Shown here: positions 1 through 12,629 of the stretch, one piece after another | How positions within the stretch are numbered: the first letter of the stretch is position 1 | How the letters are laid out: every line of letters starts with the position of its first letter | Translations under genes and position numbers: made by a program | Notes under the pieces: generated by a model | The model's input: only the letters and a program-made list of their open reading frames with translations | Told to the model about the DNA's origin: nothing | Database searches by the model: none | Origin: Corallium rubrum | Lineage: Eukaryota > Cnidaria > Anthozoa > Scleralcyonacea > Coralliidae | Length of the DNA: 64,000 nucleotides | Direction: 5' to 3' | Assembly: GCA_964035015.1 (NCBI GenBank) | Contig: OZ035997.1 | Span: 23,497,834-23,561,833, forward strand

Positions 1-2074
1 GTTACGTCTGCTGGTCAGGCCACCTTGGTTACAGTTTTTGGCGTTGGCAGATAGAAAGATGGCGGCCAGTGAATTGAAAATGCATTCTGAACCTGTTATC
101 TTGCCTTAGCAACTTGGGTTGGGTTTCCGTTGACCGGAAAAATCTGTCTCCATGTAAATGCTTTGCTTCGAGATATCTCGGATTCAGAGACAACTTTGAG
201 TGCGAAATGCTTAATCAACACTAAAGTAAAGTCCAACATGGCGGTACAAAGACCGATTAGTATAACAAGAAAACTGACACCCTCTTAAAAGTTAAAAACG
301 ATCGGCAATTTATAATTAATAATTAATACCGAGGACGTAGCATGAGTGAAGAGTACACGAGAGTCATAAGAATATTTAACAAATACATGTTACACTTTTA
401 ACAACATGCAGACATCCAATTATAGCTTGCTGTTTTACTTGGGAAATAATAAAGGCTTTTTCTCCATTCAGTCCTTTTATCCCATCAGCTGTAGCACGGC
501 AAAGTTTTTTTACGAGAATTTTCAAAATAAAAAGTAGATCTCCTGTTATTTCGAACATAAACAAATTTAAAGAAAGTCAAAACAACCATGTGGGGGGTCC
601 TTTAGCAACCATGTGGGGGGTCCTTTTGTACCGCATGAAAGTATTTAGTTTAATCCTACATTAACAGATTCAGATTGGCTTCAGTGTAAATAATGTCAAA
701 AAGAGATTGAATTTAACATTGAAAACAAAACCCAGCAAAGCAAAGCAAAGCAAAACAAGACAACATACCTTCTGGTCCGTAGTGTACATTATTTGCGGAA
801 ACAAATTATTTGATTGCTGTGAATAAAAAAGCAATATTATCAGAAAAGCAATGTTGATACAAGAACGGATCTCATTTCTTATATAAGCAAATGGAGCAAC
901 AAAAGAACTCAAAACACAAGCGTAGTCTTTGCCAGGACTTTGTTTACATTCTAATTAAGCTTTATTACTATATGCAGTCTTAACGCCATTTTCCTGCAAT
1001 TTGATTGGTTCATAAACAGTTGCAAAACCGGTACCGGGCGGTCATTACAAAAATTGGAAAACGAAATCGGAAATTTAAGCAACTCAAGATAAAATGGTAT
1101 TTCAGTGTTTCGGTAAAAATGAATTTACCGCGATGAAAACTTGAATACGCGACAGTGTTTACGCTAACTGAAAGTGTTTTCGTTGAAATTCGGTTACTCT
1201 GTCTTTGCTGCTTGTATTCTCGACCGTTTAAATAAAACATAAAAAATACACGCTAAAGATTGCAAGCAGGATAATTTTGCCGTAAAGACCTCCCGCTTAG
1301 TCAATACGTTTTTTATTTAAACACAACGCAAATTCATCAGACCGGCCCATGGAATAGATGCATTAGTGTACGAAAAGTAAGTAAAGTAAAGCATGTATAT
1401 AGTATTAGTATAGTATATAGTATAATAATACATGTTAAAACGAGAATTGGCCAGCGGAATAACCTGTAGTCTATAATTGCCCATTCCCTTCCGACTGCTC
1501 GTAGTTACTGTTACTTACCATTCGTCTAAATCATATATCGAAGCAATTGTCCCTTTGTGTTTGTTGTTTTTAATTTCAAGTAAATGTTTCAAGAGTCAAT
1601 ATTAGTCGGTATTGCCAGAGAAATTAAATAAGCCACAGAACTAAAATTTTCGAAATTCGAATGACAAGATACCGGTATATTACATTTTCTCTCTCAGACG
1701 TAAATGCATTCAAGATTCTAAATATGTAACACACCCACGCACATGATTCACCCAATACACATACACACGCAAAATAGTTAGATGTATTAAATTCAATCTA
1801 AATACGAAAACTCTAAATGTCAAAATAATTCTTAGGTATATTCTTACTATAGTTATGAAGATCTTTCGGCTTTTTGGCGCAGACAATTTTCAGAATCTCA
1901 GCATGAGGGAATCGACCCCACCAGATTGCATATGAGATAGTATACAACATATGTTCATTCCAAACTAGCCTATATTTTCACATTTAGAAAAAACAAAACA
2001 CTAAAGACATTTAGAAATAGTAGAAATATCTCACAGAAACTATACATTAAATTGACTTATCCCTTGTCATTTGA
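1..2074. other. Non-coding stretch, no gene recognised
   Basis: AT-rich sequence with only short open frames that show no recognisable domain. Small features: a 23-bp unit containing CCATGTGGGGGGTCC is tandemly duplicated at about 583-628, and a short run of the pentamer AAAGC lies at about 735-755, the same pentamer that is expanded at 5110-5288. I see no RNA gene or confident promoter. Confidence 0.6.
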
Positions 2075-2150
2075 GTGCCAGTAGCTAAATGGTTAGAGCG
2101 GTGGTGGGACGGCGATCAGAAGATCGTGAGTTAGATTTCTGTTTGAGAAA
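2075..2150 (+). mobile_element. tRNA-like SINE head (degenerate)
   Basis: The sequence CAGTAGCTAAATGGTTAGAG matches a pol III A box with the tRNA D-arm pattern. About 40 bp downstream GAGTTAGATTTC resembles a decayed B box (consensus GGTTCGANTCC). The spacing is that of a tRNA-derived promoter, but no cloverleaf with a proper acceptor stem can be drawn, so a decayed SINE head is more likely than a functional tRNA gene. Confidence 0.5.
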
Positions 2151-3311
2151 TCAGAAACCCGTTTCTTAAGTTTTTAAAATAGCTGAAAAAAACTTATTCA
2201 GAGTAGCCATAGTTAGACATAATCCTCGTTCAAATTGCCTTAACATCTGAAAAACAGCACGATCAGCATGTTTGTTATATTTCTCTTGGATTCACCTGTT
2301 TCACGTGATATTATCAGTCGCTGATTTCAATAATGTCAATAAAAAGTACAAAAGTTTCTTGATTATTGAGAAAGACACTCCAAGGATGCCTAAAGTATTG
2401 ACATGTCATGGTATACGTTGTCGTTTGCAAGTACACTGCTCATACAGCTGTAACTTACTGACAAATCATCACGACAATCTTCTTGCATGCTGCTCTTGCA
2501 TAATATGCAATATAATCTTTCTCAATACTCATTTGCCTTTCAATGAGATCCGTCCGATTTATGCAAAGTTCAAAAAACAAAATATTTTATGTTAGAACTT
2601 TCGTATATAGATATTCTCTGGATCTTTTTTATATTTACATATTTACTTGCTTGTTTGACAATTATGTAAAGTAAATAATATATGTAGCTTCACAATAAGT
2701 TATTTGCACAATATCGATGACGTAATATTTGGCAACAGGTAACAGAATGCTTTTCCAGTGTCCTTTATTTATTCGCGAACCGCTAGGAACCAGGAAAAAA
2801 AACCCATTCTGGCAGTTGCAGCCACGTATTAAACGACATTGTGAAAATAGTCTATTATGCATCCCACATTGGCCACATAATCCAAAAAATAATTATATGA
2901 CTTGAACTTAGTAATTCAGTATTCTCTCGGTGTTATTATTTATTGCTGCACGCGAGTCTAATAGTTTTAGAAGTTTAACCAATTCTAAGCTAAATATTTT
3001 TTATCTAAAAATATTACCGCAAGACAATTTCGCGTTTAAATACAATACATAAAAACTTTTAATTCATACTAGCTAAATCTAATCTTTGGACGCCATCTCG
3101 TACAAGCCTGTCTCGAACGTCTAATTTATCATGTGTCGAATCTAATGTAAAGAAGTTTGAACAAATAATTTTACTAGTTTGCATTAGAACTCTTTTTGAA
3201 CTGTTATTTTTTGTATGAGAGCCAAGGTAATGCAGTGCACATGGATGATGGAAAGACATAAATATTTTTTATAGAAGTAAAGAACAATATTTTTGTTAAA
3301 AAACTTGCACT

Positions 3312-3363
3312 ATAGAATATCACTATTACGTTGTTGTAGAGCAACGTAAAAGTGATATTCTAT
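3312..3363. repeat. Near-perfect hairpin
   Basis: Arms ATAGAATATCACT (3312-3324) and AGTGATATTCTAT (3351-3363) pair perfectly. After a 2-nt internal mismatch they continue as TACGTTG (3327-3333) with CAACGTA (3342-3348), leaving an 8-nt loop. This is likely a miniature foldback or MITE remnant; no flanking duplication was identified. Confidence 0.7.
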
Positions 3364-3639
3364 GTCCCTACTTGCCAACTGCATTGCACGAACAGTGATA
3401 AATAAATGCAGTAGCATGGGGTCCCGCGAGGTTCTTTTTACTAACACGATATTATAAGACGAAGTTGGCTTTTAGTGAGCTTAAACCGGTTACTAATTTC
3501 TTCAAAAAACTAAGAAAAACAAGTTACTGGTTCTACTATAAAACAAGTTGTCAATCTCTGTGTGGTAATAATCCACGAATAGAAACAGCTTGAAGCCAAC
3601 CTGGAAACACATTTTCACGTAATTGTTTAAATTTTACCT

Positions 3640-3663
3640 CACACACACACACACACACACACA
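3640..3663. repeat. (CA)12 microsatellite
   Basis: Pure dinucleotide run seen directly. Confidence 0.95.
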
Positions 3664-4239
3664 GCCCTACAGGAGTAGCTGTTTGGTAATCACAGCATTG
3701 AAGATAAGTATTTGTATAACTTTCAAGATATCTTTAAGACGTTTTTAACATGGGAATGCGAAACAGAAATGCAAAGAAAAGGAAGCAAAATCTTTATTAA
3801 GAGAATTGTCGTATTTTAGCTACAGGGGAAACTTATTGGCTTCTGTTCATGGACAATTTAATATAATTATAGATTCACCTGAACTCAAAGAAACTTGAAT
3901 AAACTACTCAGCTTATAGACCACTTGCACTTATTCCCTTGGTGGAGGACAAATGCTTATAAACTATAGAATTTTCATTCATTATTTGCTCTGTTGAACGT
4001 CGGAACTTTGAAGTTGTCCTCCAGATGCACCGTTTTGACGTCATCTGCAAGAGGTCCATACGACTTCGATCTATTTAATCTTAATACAAACTATCTTAGT
4101 GCTAAATCTAATCATTTGAATCAGCGTATTTTAACGGCTATCAAAATAGCCGGTTTTTAACCGCTATTAAAATAGCCGTTATTTCTCTCCGCACTCTGCA
4201 AAAACATAAAATAACAAAAAGTGAAGTTAACTCCAGTTT

Positions 4240-4960
4240 TTCAATATTTCATAACAATGTCCGGAGCTTAAATCGCAATTTAGAAAATCTCCAAACGCAT
4301 CTTTTAGATGAGCTCGGTTTTCATTTTAATATTATTGGAGTCACCGAAACCAAAATTACCAATTCAAATTATCAGAGTCATCATAAAATTTTAGGCTATG
4401 AATTTGAATATGTTCCGACACCTTTAGCCTCTGGGGGCGTCGGGCTATTTATAGATGATACACTTAATTATACAATCTTAGAAAAAACCTCTCATGAAGC
4501 ATTTCAACCACTTTGGATTGAAATTAGCTTTATTCAAAAGAAAAATATAATATGCGGAATCGTTTAAAGACAACATAATTCACCAGAACATGCAGTTCAA
4601 TCCTATTTTAATGAAACTGTTGAAAGGTTAACTTCTACAGGGAAATTGGACATGGGTGATTTTAATATAGATCTTTTAAAAATAAATACTTGTAGGTAGC
4701 TATCGTAATGATTTTCTATTGACTCTTCAGAGCTGTTTTCTCATTCCTACAGTACATGCAGTTGATAAACCAACACGTGTTCACAATAATTCGGCCTCTC
4801 TCATTGATAATATTTTAGTAAATAATCCCGAACAAGTTTTGGTTAGTGGAAATATAATATCTGATATTAGCGACCGTTTTCCCCAGTTTTGTATTAAAAT
4901 CGCCAAAGAAAAATTTACTAGGAAAACTACTAAAATGCGCGATTTCTCACGTTTTTCAAC
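4240..4960 (+). pseudogene. LINE apurinic-type endonuclease domain remnant
   Basis: Conceptual translation shows the usual order of an exonuclease-endonuclease-phosphatase fold in LINEs: an N-terminal HNNVRSLNRN-like block, IIGVTETKI (the catalytic Glu block), GGVGLFIDD, MGDFNIDLL (the GDFN catalytic block at about 4652-4680), and a later SASLIDNILVN / ISDRFPQF segment corresponding to the SD-H region, where the expected His is Arg in this copy. In the element the domain nicks target DNA to prime reverse transcription. In-frame stops near 4565 and 4697 and the substituted His argue that it is dead. Confidence 0.8.
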
Positions 4961-5109
4961 TGACTGTTTCAACAACGATCTATTACAAGTTGATTGGAAT
5001 ACAGTTCTTCAAGATGGGACCAATGACATAAACAAATTATTCTCTTCTTTCTATAACAATTTTAACAGAATTGTAAACAAACAGGCACCAATGAAAACAA
5101 TATCCCGTC

Positions 5110-5288
5110 GCAAAGCAAAGCAAAGCAAAGCAAAGCAAAGCAAAGCAAAGCAAAGCAAAGCAAAGCAAAGCAAAGCAAAGCAAAGCAAAGCAAAGCAAAG
5201 CAAAGCAAAGCAAAGCAAAGCAAAGCAAAGCAAAGCAAAGCAAAGCAAAGCAAAGCAAAGCAAAGCAAAGCAAAGCAAAGCAAAGCAA
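5110..5288 (+). repeat. (AAAGC)n pentanucleotide microsatellite inside the LINE ORF
   Basis: About 36 uninterrupted copies of the pentamer. Because three pentamers make five codons, the LINE frame stays open and would read as repeated KAKQS. The reverse strand is also open in all frames (ALLCF repeats), which explains several spurious open frames here. The array starts directly after CCCGTCG and ends in AAAGCAAGTATC, so it grew from a short AAAGC run inside the LINE coding sequence. Confidence 0.95.
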
Positions 5289-5369
5289 GTATCTAAACCA
5301 TGCATGATAACCAAAGTACACCAGAGGAAATTAAATTGGAAATATTATCAATACCAAATAATAAATCTC

Positions 5370-6104
5370 ATGGTTTATATTCCTGCCCCACGCAGGTGCT
5401 CAGCTGAAATGTTCATATAGCATTATAGCTGATATTCTCGCACAAATATTCAACACGTCTATAACACTTGAAGCGTATCCATCTAAACTTAAAATGGCAA
5501 AAAAAGTATTTAAAGCAGAGGATGAGACTGAACCGAACAATTATAGACCTATTTCTCTTCTATCCAATTTCAATAGAATCTTCGAAAAACTGATGTACAA
5601 AAGAATGAAATCTTTTATAGCAAAACAAGATATTCTGTATTCCTCTCAAAACGGCTTCCGTGAGGCACATTCCACGCAGCACGCTATTCTTGATATAGTA
5701 GACAATATACAGACCAACCTCGATAACCGTTTATTTTCGTGTGGCATTTTTATAGACTTAGAAAAAGCATTTGATACTGTCGATCACGACATTTTGTTAA
5801 ATAAACTCAATCATTACGGTTTTCCAGGTCTAATAAACAGCTGGTTCTCTTCAGTTCTTATTTGGAAGGTCGGACACAGGCAGCTCGAATTGGTCCGCAT
5901 AATATCAAAGAAAGCTAATACTTCTTATTGAGTGACTCAGGGATCTGTCTTAGTTAGGTCCGCTACTGTTCTTGTTATATATAAATGACATCCACAGTTG
6001 TTCCGACAAATTAAAATTTTACCTTTTTGCTGACGACACTAACATACTTTATGCCAACAAAAACCTAAAGTCTTTGGAACTAACAGTAAACAAGGAACTA
6101 TGTA

Positions 6105-6105
<1 letters not shown>
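5370..6105 (+). pseudogene. LINE reverse transcriptase domain remnant
   Basis: The translation contains classical RT blocks in order: NNYRPISLLSNFNRIFEKL (block 1), QNGFREAHSTQHA (block 2), CGIFIDLEKAFDTVDHDILL (catalytic block A with the first Asp), a damaged VTQGS...GPLLFLLYIND block near 5931-5990, and FYLFADDTNILYA (the FADD catalytic pair, about 6018-6056). A frame change is needed around 5931-5970 and the protein stops at the (AT)n tract, so thumb and C-terminal domains are missing. The role in an intact element would be target-primed reverse transcription. Confidence 0.88.

Positions 6106-6108
<3 letters not shown>

Positions 6109-6145
<37 letters not shown>
6109..6145. repeat. (AT)n microsatellite truncating the LINE
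   Basis: Pure AT dinucleotide run lying immediately after the last recognisable RT codons. Confidence 0.95.
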
Positions 6146-6146
<1 letters not shown>

Positions 6147-9100
6147 CACAGAAATGATAACAAAAAATAGTTATAAAATTCTTGTGATATGATAATTGCA
6201 TTCTGGTAGTCCTTTGAAATATTTATTGGTTAAAAACACACAAAGATCCGTAAACTCACACAATCGGATTGGCACTTTTTCTTTCCTTTGCCTTTGGATT
6301 ATTTTATCCTGCCCACAAGTACCGACAAACATGACAATCTGATGGTCACTTCACTCACTTGATACGTGCAAAGAATAGATTGAATCTCAGTGTTCCCAAA
6401 GATTAATCGTCATGTCAGTTTTAAAATATTTGTCATCCTGAAGGATCTAATTACGTTAGTACAGAGTCAAATACATGTACCTTTCTGGCTTTAATGCAAC
6501 AGTTGATAGCGAATCCAAAACAAGCTAAGAGATGGCCCGGAATGAAATTTTTACATATGATATTATAGATGTATTTTTTTACTATAGTCGTGAGCGGGTG
6601 GAATCTGGTCCAAGCTTTCCTGCAATTTGATTGGCTACGTGAGCGGGCGGAATTTCACAAGTATCTAATTGGACCGTGGTCCAAAAAGTTATTCTTTTAC
6701 ATTCTGTCATTTCAAGTTGATCGATTTTCATAACTATTTCGCTTGCCACAGAAAAAATATGTTCAACAGAGAGCTACGGGGATGCAAATTAAATGGGTTT
6801 TATTATCCAAATGGTTTTGACAACGGCATGTGAAAACAGCGAATTTTTAAAGAAACGCCGGAAAACTGTAAAAAAGCAAAATTGACGAGCGACGACATCA
6901 AGTTAACGACGTATGAAAGCACTTTAAAATGGCAGGCAAAACATACATAAACTTGGGAACACAGTATTTTGAATCACTAAATGAAACTATATAGAAGTAT
7001 ATATAAAAAACATACCACGAGAAGACAGAAAAGTTGCATGAAACTTTTTGAAACTAAACTGTCTTTCTTCTGTTGTCCAACTATACTCAACAAAACTGCT
7101 ACAAGTCTTTATTCTTTAGTCAAACATTTTTCACATGCCAACCGGCTCATCGTGTCATACTACAAGCATTTTCGTATTCAAACTCGAACAACACACTCAG
7201 TTTCAATTTTCCTTGTACCTTGTATTCATAGTTTGTCAGGGCCCCTAGACTAGAATAAATATAGGTGTCTATCTATCTATGCGAGTTTCCAAGCGAACAA
7301 CCAAAAATGAGCAAGTGACGAAGAAGTACGATGAAGAATCTTCAATTACTAATCAACTAAACTTTAAAAACACTCGGACAGCATTCTGACATCCCATCGT
7401 AACTAGATCTTGAAGTTTTGACTGTTTTTATAACACAAAAAAGTTCCAAGCTTCCTGTCACACCTGCTGTCAGACTGCATGTCGGCAGTGTTAAGGCGGC
7501 TTTCCACTAGTAGGCGACATTTGTCGACCGACTCGACATTTTTCTTTTGTCTTGGCTTAACTATGTAAATTATAAATTGTACGATAAAAAGACTAAAGAC
7601 GTTATTTGCTGCTTTATATTTTAATATTTCTCACAATCACGATCTTTCCTTACGATTGTCGTGCTGGAAGAATTCAAAAGTCCAGTGTTTACACTATGCT
7701 CTCTATTAATGATGCTGTTGAGCCTTGTGAGAAAACTAACTGTTGCTTGTATTATTCATGAGATAATTTTTCCTCATTAACAACTGACACTTGACTGTGT
7801 TATGGTGACTGGGACAAGAACCTGACAAAACGATTGTTTAGGTTTCCAACAATTGTGGAATGTAAAGTTTTCTTTGCGCATGTCTCAAAGAACTAGATAT
7901 CCTTACTAGATATCCTAAGAACATTACAACGTATGTCCACAAACGACACGTGCTCTATACATGTTTTCATGTAAAACGGAGATTTTTAAATAATTTTTGC
8001 CTTCTGTTCACACGAAAACGCTGAAAAAGCGTTTTAAAAAGTTTCTGTTTTCACCAAAAACCAAAAACGGGTGTGGTGATGTGCAGACGCAAATATTTTG
8101 ATGCGTTTTCATCTTAATTAAAACGGAGAAATTTGAAAATTAACACTACGTGTGGACATGGCCCGTCCCCTTAAAGAAATCCCGGTAAAAATTGAGACAT
8201 TCCTTGCACCTAACGAGCCTTTAAAGCTCCACAAACCATCCCTCAGACATTTAATCACTAATATCTCTCAATGTCATACATTTACAATAAATAATTTACT
8301 TGCAAACACAGCATAAACAAGCATAAATATGGAATAGTTCCATGCGTAAGACTATTCTAATCGCCCGAATCACCACACGCGCAGATTGGGGCGATCCGTA
8401 TACGATTTTCTGATCTGAACGACTGGACGCTTGCGTGATCGTCCGAATCGCGTGGATCGTCCCTGCTTGTATATAGGTCACATAATATACAGATTTGTTT
8501 GTATAAAGTTTAAAAAAGAGTTTATCTACATAAAATGTATTGATTCCTCTCGGTCAATTGAATTCACCAGAATGACAGCCGTAACCTCTGTTATTGTAGC
8601 TAAGGAAAACATCGCATCGTGTGACAAGATTTGCGTTGATGATAATCCGCCAATGTGGGGAAAAATTTGTTTATACTTTATACTATAAGTATTGTAGTTA
8701 TATTCTATATAGCTATACTGGATGAGAGCATCTTCTTTATATTATGCTGAAACATGGATAAAGTCAACAAAACTCGAAAAGACGATCGATGGTACATGCA
8801 CCAGACTTTGAGTGCATGCCCAAGACATCAACTCAGAAAAAACGCCCAACCATCACGAATATTTATGCACGAAACCTCCCTCACATATCTTCAACTCTTG
8901 CACCTGCAATGAAGAAGCAGGTTCACAAGACAATCTTGCTATATAAAGCAAAAGATCAACCAGGCTCTGCATTGCTTCTTTTATTTTGCATCTTCTTATA
9001 CTAACCGAAGGTCCCGAAGGAAAATAACGCGGTCCTCTTTCCAACATGGACGTACTGATAAGAGACATTAGCTGGCATGTGTTTAGAAGACGAAATGAAA

Positions 9101-10491
9101 GTAAATAACGAAGTGGTGTGGAAAGACGTGTGTAGGAATGTTTCGTCTGTGTGGTCGCAAGATGAGGATGATTCTTGGCTACGGATAAACAACTATTGTA
9201 AAAAGTTGATATTTCGAACAATGTTTCTTATAATTATATTGTTCCACTTCGTATAATTTTGATTTGATTTCTGAACTATCGACCATTTAGATACGTTTTA
9301 ATTTCAGCTGCTTCAGAACCAGTGCCTGTATACAATAGCATATAATGTTGCCTGTTGGGCATGAGTATGTAGCCTTTCTACCAAGTCCGCATGCATTCTG
9401 TGGTTTGTTAACAGTGTGTCTGGGCCATTCATTGAGGGCAATGCGGTTTTCCGGTTCAGAGATCGTTTAACTAGAGTTTATTAACTCTGTGCGAGCATTG
9501 GTTTGGCTAAAATCGCACAATCGTATGTGGGGTACGTTAGATTGGTGAAAGGATTTTCTTGTTTACAATTTCTCTGGCTTGATCAAAACATTCCTCGCAC
9601 AGTCTTGAAAGCACTTTGAGTTGACAAAAACAATGTAAATACAACTATGAGAAGCGAGAGTTGTCCCTGCTGTGGGACTATATAGTCTACGTAATACTTT
9701 TCAAACCGCAGGCGATCATATATTATCAGTGTACCGACACCTTGCGCACATATCAAGGCTTCATTCGACTAATTTCCTCTTAATTAAAAATATACAGATT
9801 TAGCACCATTTGAAGTACGATAAAAACTGATCAATAGTGTCCTATATGAATGGCTATAGTTTCCTATCCATGCATACATTGTCAAGCTGATTTTTTTATC
9901 GGAAGAATTAATAAAGCAATTAGCAGGCGTAATAAAATGATGCGATAAGATAAATAAAAAATTATGATACTATATACGGAAACATTATAAACAACATAAA
10001 TTCAGACAAAATTGAATGCCTTGACAGATCTAAAACTTACCAGTAAAAAAAAGAAAGCGTTATCTCTATCCAAACACAAATTAACCCTTGAACGAATGAG
10101 AGATGTTTTTATCATTCACAAATTTTCAATCCCTTCATCGACATTTTGCGTTGACAGAATCTCAGTAGGATCCGCAATAAAGTATTGTATTGCAGTCGAC
10201 TATTGGGCACTAAACTAATCTATAATTGGTTTCTTTCACACTCCGTGTGACTGAATATCAATCTATAATGTTGCTCGATTTGTGATTGTGTAATTTCTTG
10301 GGAAAATTGACATTTTAAAGCTTGCTTCCAGACAATTAACACACAGTTCATAACACAAACACGAATCATAATAAAATTAAGATATTTAAGTTATTTTCTA
10401 AATGTCAATGCCAAATGGTGGATATAAATATACCGCGCAGACGAGGTAAAACATCACAGATACTCAGACTATGAACTGAGCATATAAAGTT
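6146..10491. other. Non-coding stretch, no gene recognised
   Basis: No convincing ORF. The open frames at 8789-9221 overlap on both strands without any domain. A possible short interspersed element lies at about 7930-8165, where GTATGTCCACAAACG on the left faces ACGTGTGGACATGG on the right as an imperfect inverted repeat, and an internal GAAAACGctgaaaaaGCGTTTT hairpin is present. It is listed here only because its ends are weak. Confidence 0.5.
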
Positions 10492-10494
10492 TAA

Positions 10495-10669
10495 GACCCC
10501 GTTTACACGATGCCGGTACAATTTGAAAACGGAACAAAATCATGCCGGTATGCAAATACAGCATATAACATTTCATGTTATTTTTGTGCCGGTATCGTGT
10601 AAACGCAAGCCCTAAATGGCATGATTTTGTTCCGTTTTCAAATTGTACCGGCATCGTGTAAACGGGGTC
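10495..10669. mobile_element. Foldback MITE with TAA target duplication (PIF/Harbinger-like)
   Basis: A 175-bp element with perfect 52-bp terminal inverted repeats beginning GACCCCGTTTACACGATGCC and ending GGCATCGTGTAAACGGGGTC. It is flanked on both sides by TAA (10492-10494 and 10670-10672). A 3-bp TWA target duplication is the hallmark of PIF/Harbinger elements. There is no coding capacity, so it is non-autonomous. The outer TIR motif CGTGTAAACG recurs internally near 10590-10606, giving extra pairing potential. Confidence 0.85.
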
Positions 10670-10672
10670 TAA

Positions 10673-12273
10673 AACACTTTCGTTTCATTATTAACAGTCT
10701 GGTTAACAAACGTTCTTGATACCAGCATTTTTGTAAACAGTCTTGGTAAATATAGACAAGATGCAATCACAGCAATATAATTGATAAATGTCATAAAATG
10801 ATTCAGAATCCAACATTGAACAAAGACAAAGTACATGTACTTACAGGTAGACAGTGATTAAGTTTTTCTTTATCTCTAAAATGCCTCATTCAAACTGCTT
10901 TAGTTTAGTAAACTGGTCATTATCTTGTTTAAACAATAACCACGAGGTCTCCTCAACTCACTGTACTTCTTGTGTTTATCGATAGCACAACCACTTCAGG
11001 AGGCCAAATGTGAGTAATTTCGACTTGCGTTGAATTACTAAACCATCTGCTTCCCGGATGTGACGAATTTTTACTTTACCTCTACGAACTATAAAATAAA
11101 CACCATTCGTCGGACAAACTACTTTTGTGAAAAATAACCATAGTTAGCTTGTTCAAGAAAATACCAACTTGTGTTTTTACTCACATCGATGATATATTGA
11201 GATTTTTTTTTTTGTCTACAGATGAACTTTACTCACTCACACATTTTACTTTGAATCATCGATCATCATCGATAGAACTTTGAAATATTAAACAAACAAC
11301 AGGAAGAGATAACAAAATTGAGTTAAACAATGCCATATCTTTCTTTTGTTTGCGACGGGGTATTATACTGACCGACAGTGTGTTTTTGTGTACGTATCAC
11401 AATCATATATTTGACATGTTACTGATTAAACAGATTGAAAAGTGGCAAAAAGATAACATGAAAACTTTTATTGCTATTTTAATGTAGGGGCTGGTATAGA
11501 AAGCACTTTTGCGAACTACAGCAGTGCGAGTTCCCTATTCTTGTCATGGGATCCTTTAAATAACGACTGGGAAAACCGGCTTCGTTTTTCCTTTACTGTC
11601 GTGGCAATAGAACTGTAGAAGTTGTTGCAATTCATTTGCTCCTCCTAACAAGTTCCGGTTGATTGAAACTCATTGGCAAAATCTCTTTTTAAATTTCGTG
11701 ATTGCTATTGGTGCATGCATGGTCAAAAATCAAGAACCAATCAAATTCAAAGCAGGAAGTTGCCGAATGAACCTCATGAAATGAATCAGGACAGGCAAAT
11801 CAGTTGCAATAATATTTTAGGAATACTTCTATTGCCACGACAGTGATTGACCAATCATGCGCTAGCCCCTAAAAGCCTTACACACGTATAAATGACGTAA
11901 TGTAAACATCAAAATATCATGAAATCTATAATGGCAAATACTAATTTGAAATCAAGTATGGCCACTTTAATCTGATTGGCCAACGATGTGAATAAAAGAC
12001 TGCAATGTTGAAATCTTTGATTTTTCAATCTTTTCCCACTCGCCAAAAGCAACTGAGAGAAAAATATCAAGATCTTCACCCTCTCTCTATCGTTGTACTC
12101 GAGGTTGTACTTGTATGTATATTAAGTATAAAGCCGCATAAGTTTCAAACATGGCCGCCATGCCCTTTGTTAATGTCAAACGGCAGTCTTTTTCGTGGCA
12201 TGCCGCTAAAGAACTTTGCGCGTGCGGATGGCACAGCCACAGGTGTTTAAAATAACCCGCTATGACAACGTAA
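10673..12273. other. Non-coding stretch containing one further MITE
   Basis: No gene recognised. The only structured element is the inverted repeat at 11590-11846. The short frame at 12005-12250 has no recognisable domain. Confidence 0.55.
11590..11846. mobile_element. MITE with CACTGTCGTGG-type inverted ends
   Basis: ACTGTCGTGGCAATAGAA at the left (about 11593-11610) is matched by TTCTATTGCCACGACAGT at the right (11828-11845). Weaker complementarity continues inward through a TTGCAA block. No clear target duplication could be fixed, so the family is unassigned. Confidence 0.7.
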
Positions 12274-12340
12274 TACAGTGGAACGCCGTTATCTCAAACT
12301 CTCAATTAAATGAGATAAAGAATAGTTTAACAGATGTTCG
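12274..12340. mobile_element. Pogo/Tigger-like transposon terminus (left)
   Basis: TA (12274-12275) followed by CAGTGGAACGCCGTTATCTC. This is the classic CAGTRGAAYCTC-like end of pogo/Tigger-type Tc1/mariner elements, which insert at TA. A related inverted end lies at 17036-17174. The LINE, SINE and other sequence between them look like later insertions. Confidence 0.55.
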
Positions 12341-12487
12341 GTGGACGTTATAATAATAATAAAATAATAATAATACTAATAATAATACTAATATCTGAAA
12401 CTTTATTTCCAGAGGGTATTGTATATATACATTATTACTATGAAAATATTCTACCTAATGCCCCTCGATCATATAAGTGAATTCTAA

Positions 12488-12616
<129 letters not shown>

Positions 12617-12629
12617 AATACAAAAAAAT

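Larger units (their letters stand above)
2151..4229. other. Non-coding stretch with one hairpin and a CA repeat
   Basis: No gene recognised. It contains the hairpin at 3312-3363 and the (CA)12 microsatellite at 3640-3663, both listed separately. The rest is AT-rich with short shadow frames only. Around 4130-4185 there is a small internal repeat of AAAATAGCCG-like sequence just before the LINE begins. Confidence 0.6.
4230..6108 (+). mobile_element. Degraded non-LTR retrotransposon (LINE, APE endonuclease + RT type)
   Basis: Plus-strand remnant of a LINE of the CR1/L2/Jockey superfamily type. Endonuclease-like sequence comes first (about 4240-4960), then a linker carrying a giant pentanucleotide expansion, then reverse transcriptase (about 5370-6105). 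The reading frame is broken by stops and shifts, for example near 4565 and 4697, and a segment between the linker and the RT N-terminus appears deleted. The 3' end is lost at an (AT)n tract. It is non-functional. The clade is inferred from motif style only. Confidence 0.85.

Noticed and set aside
5037-5321. Overlapping minus-strand frames of ALLCF repeats
   Set aside because: Reverse translations of the (AAAGC)n microsatellite inside the LINE.
7490-7530. AAGGCGGCTTTCCACTAG as a transposon end
   Set aside because: No inverted partner found downstream, so no element can be defined.
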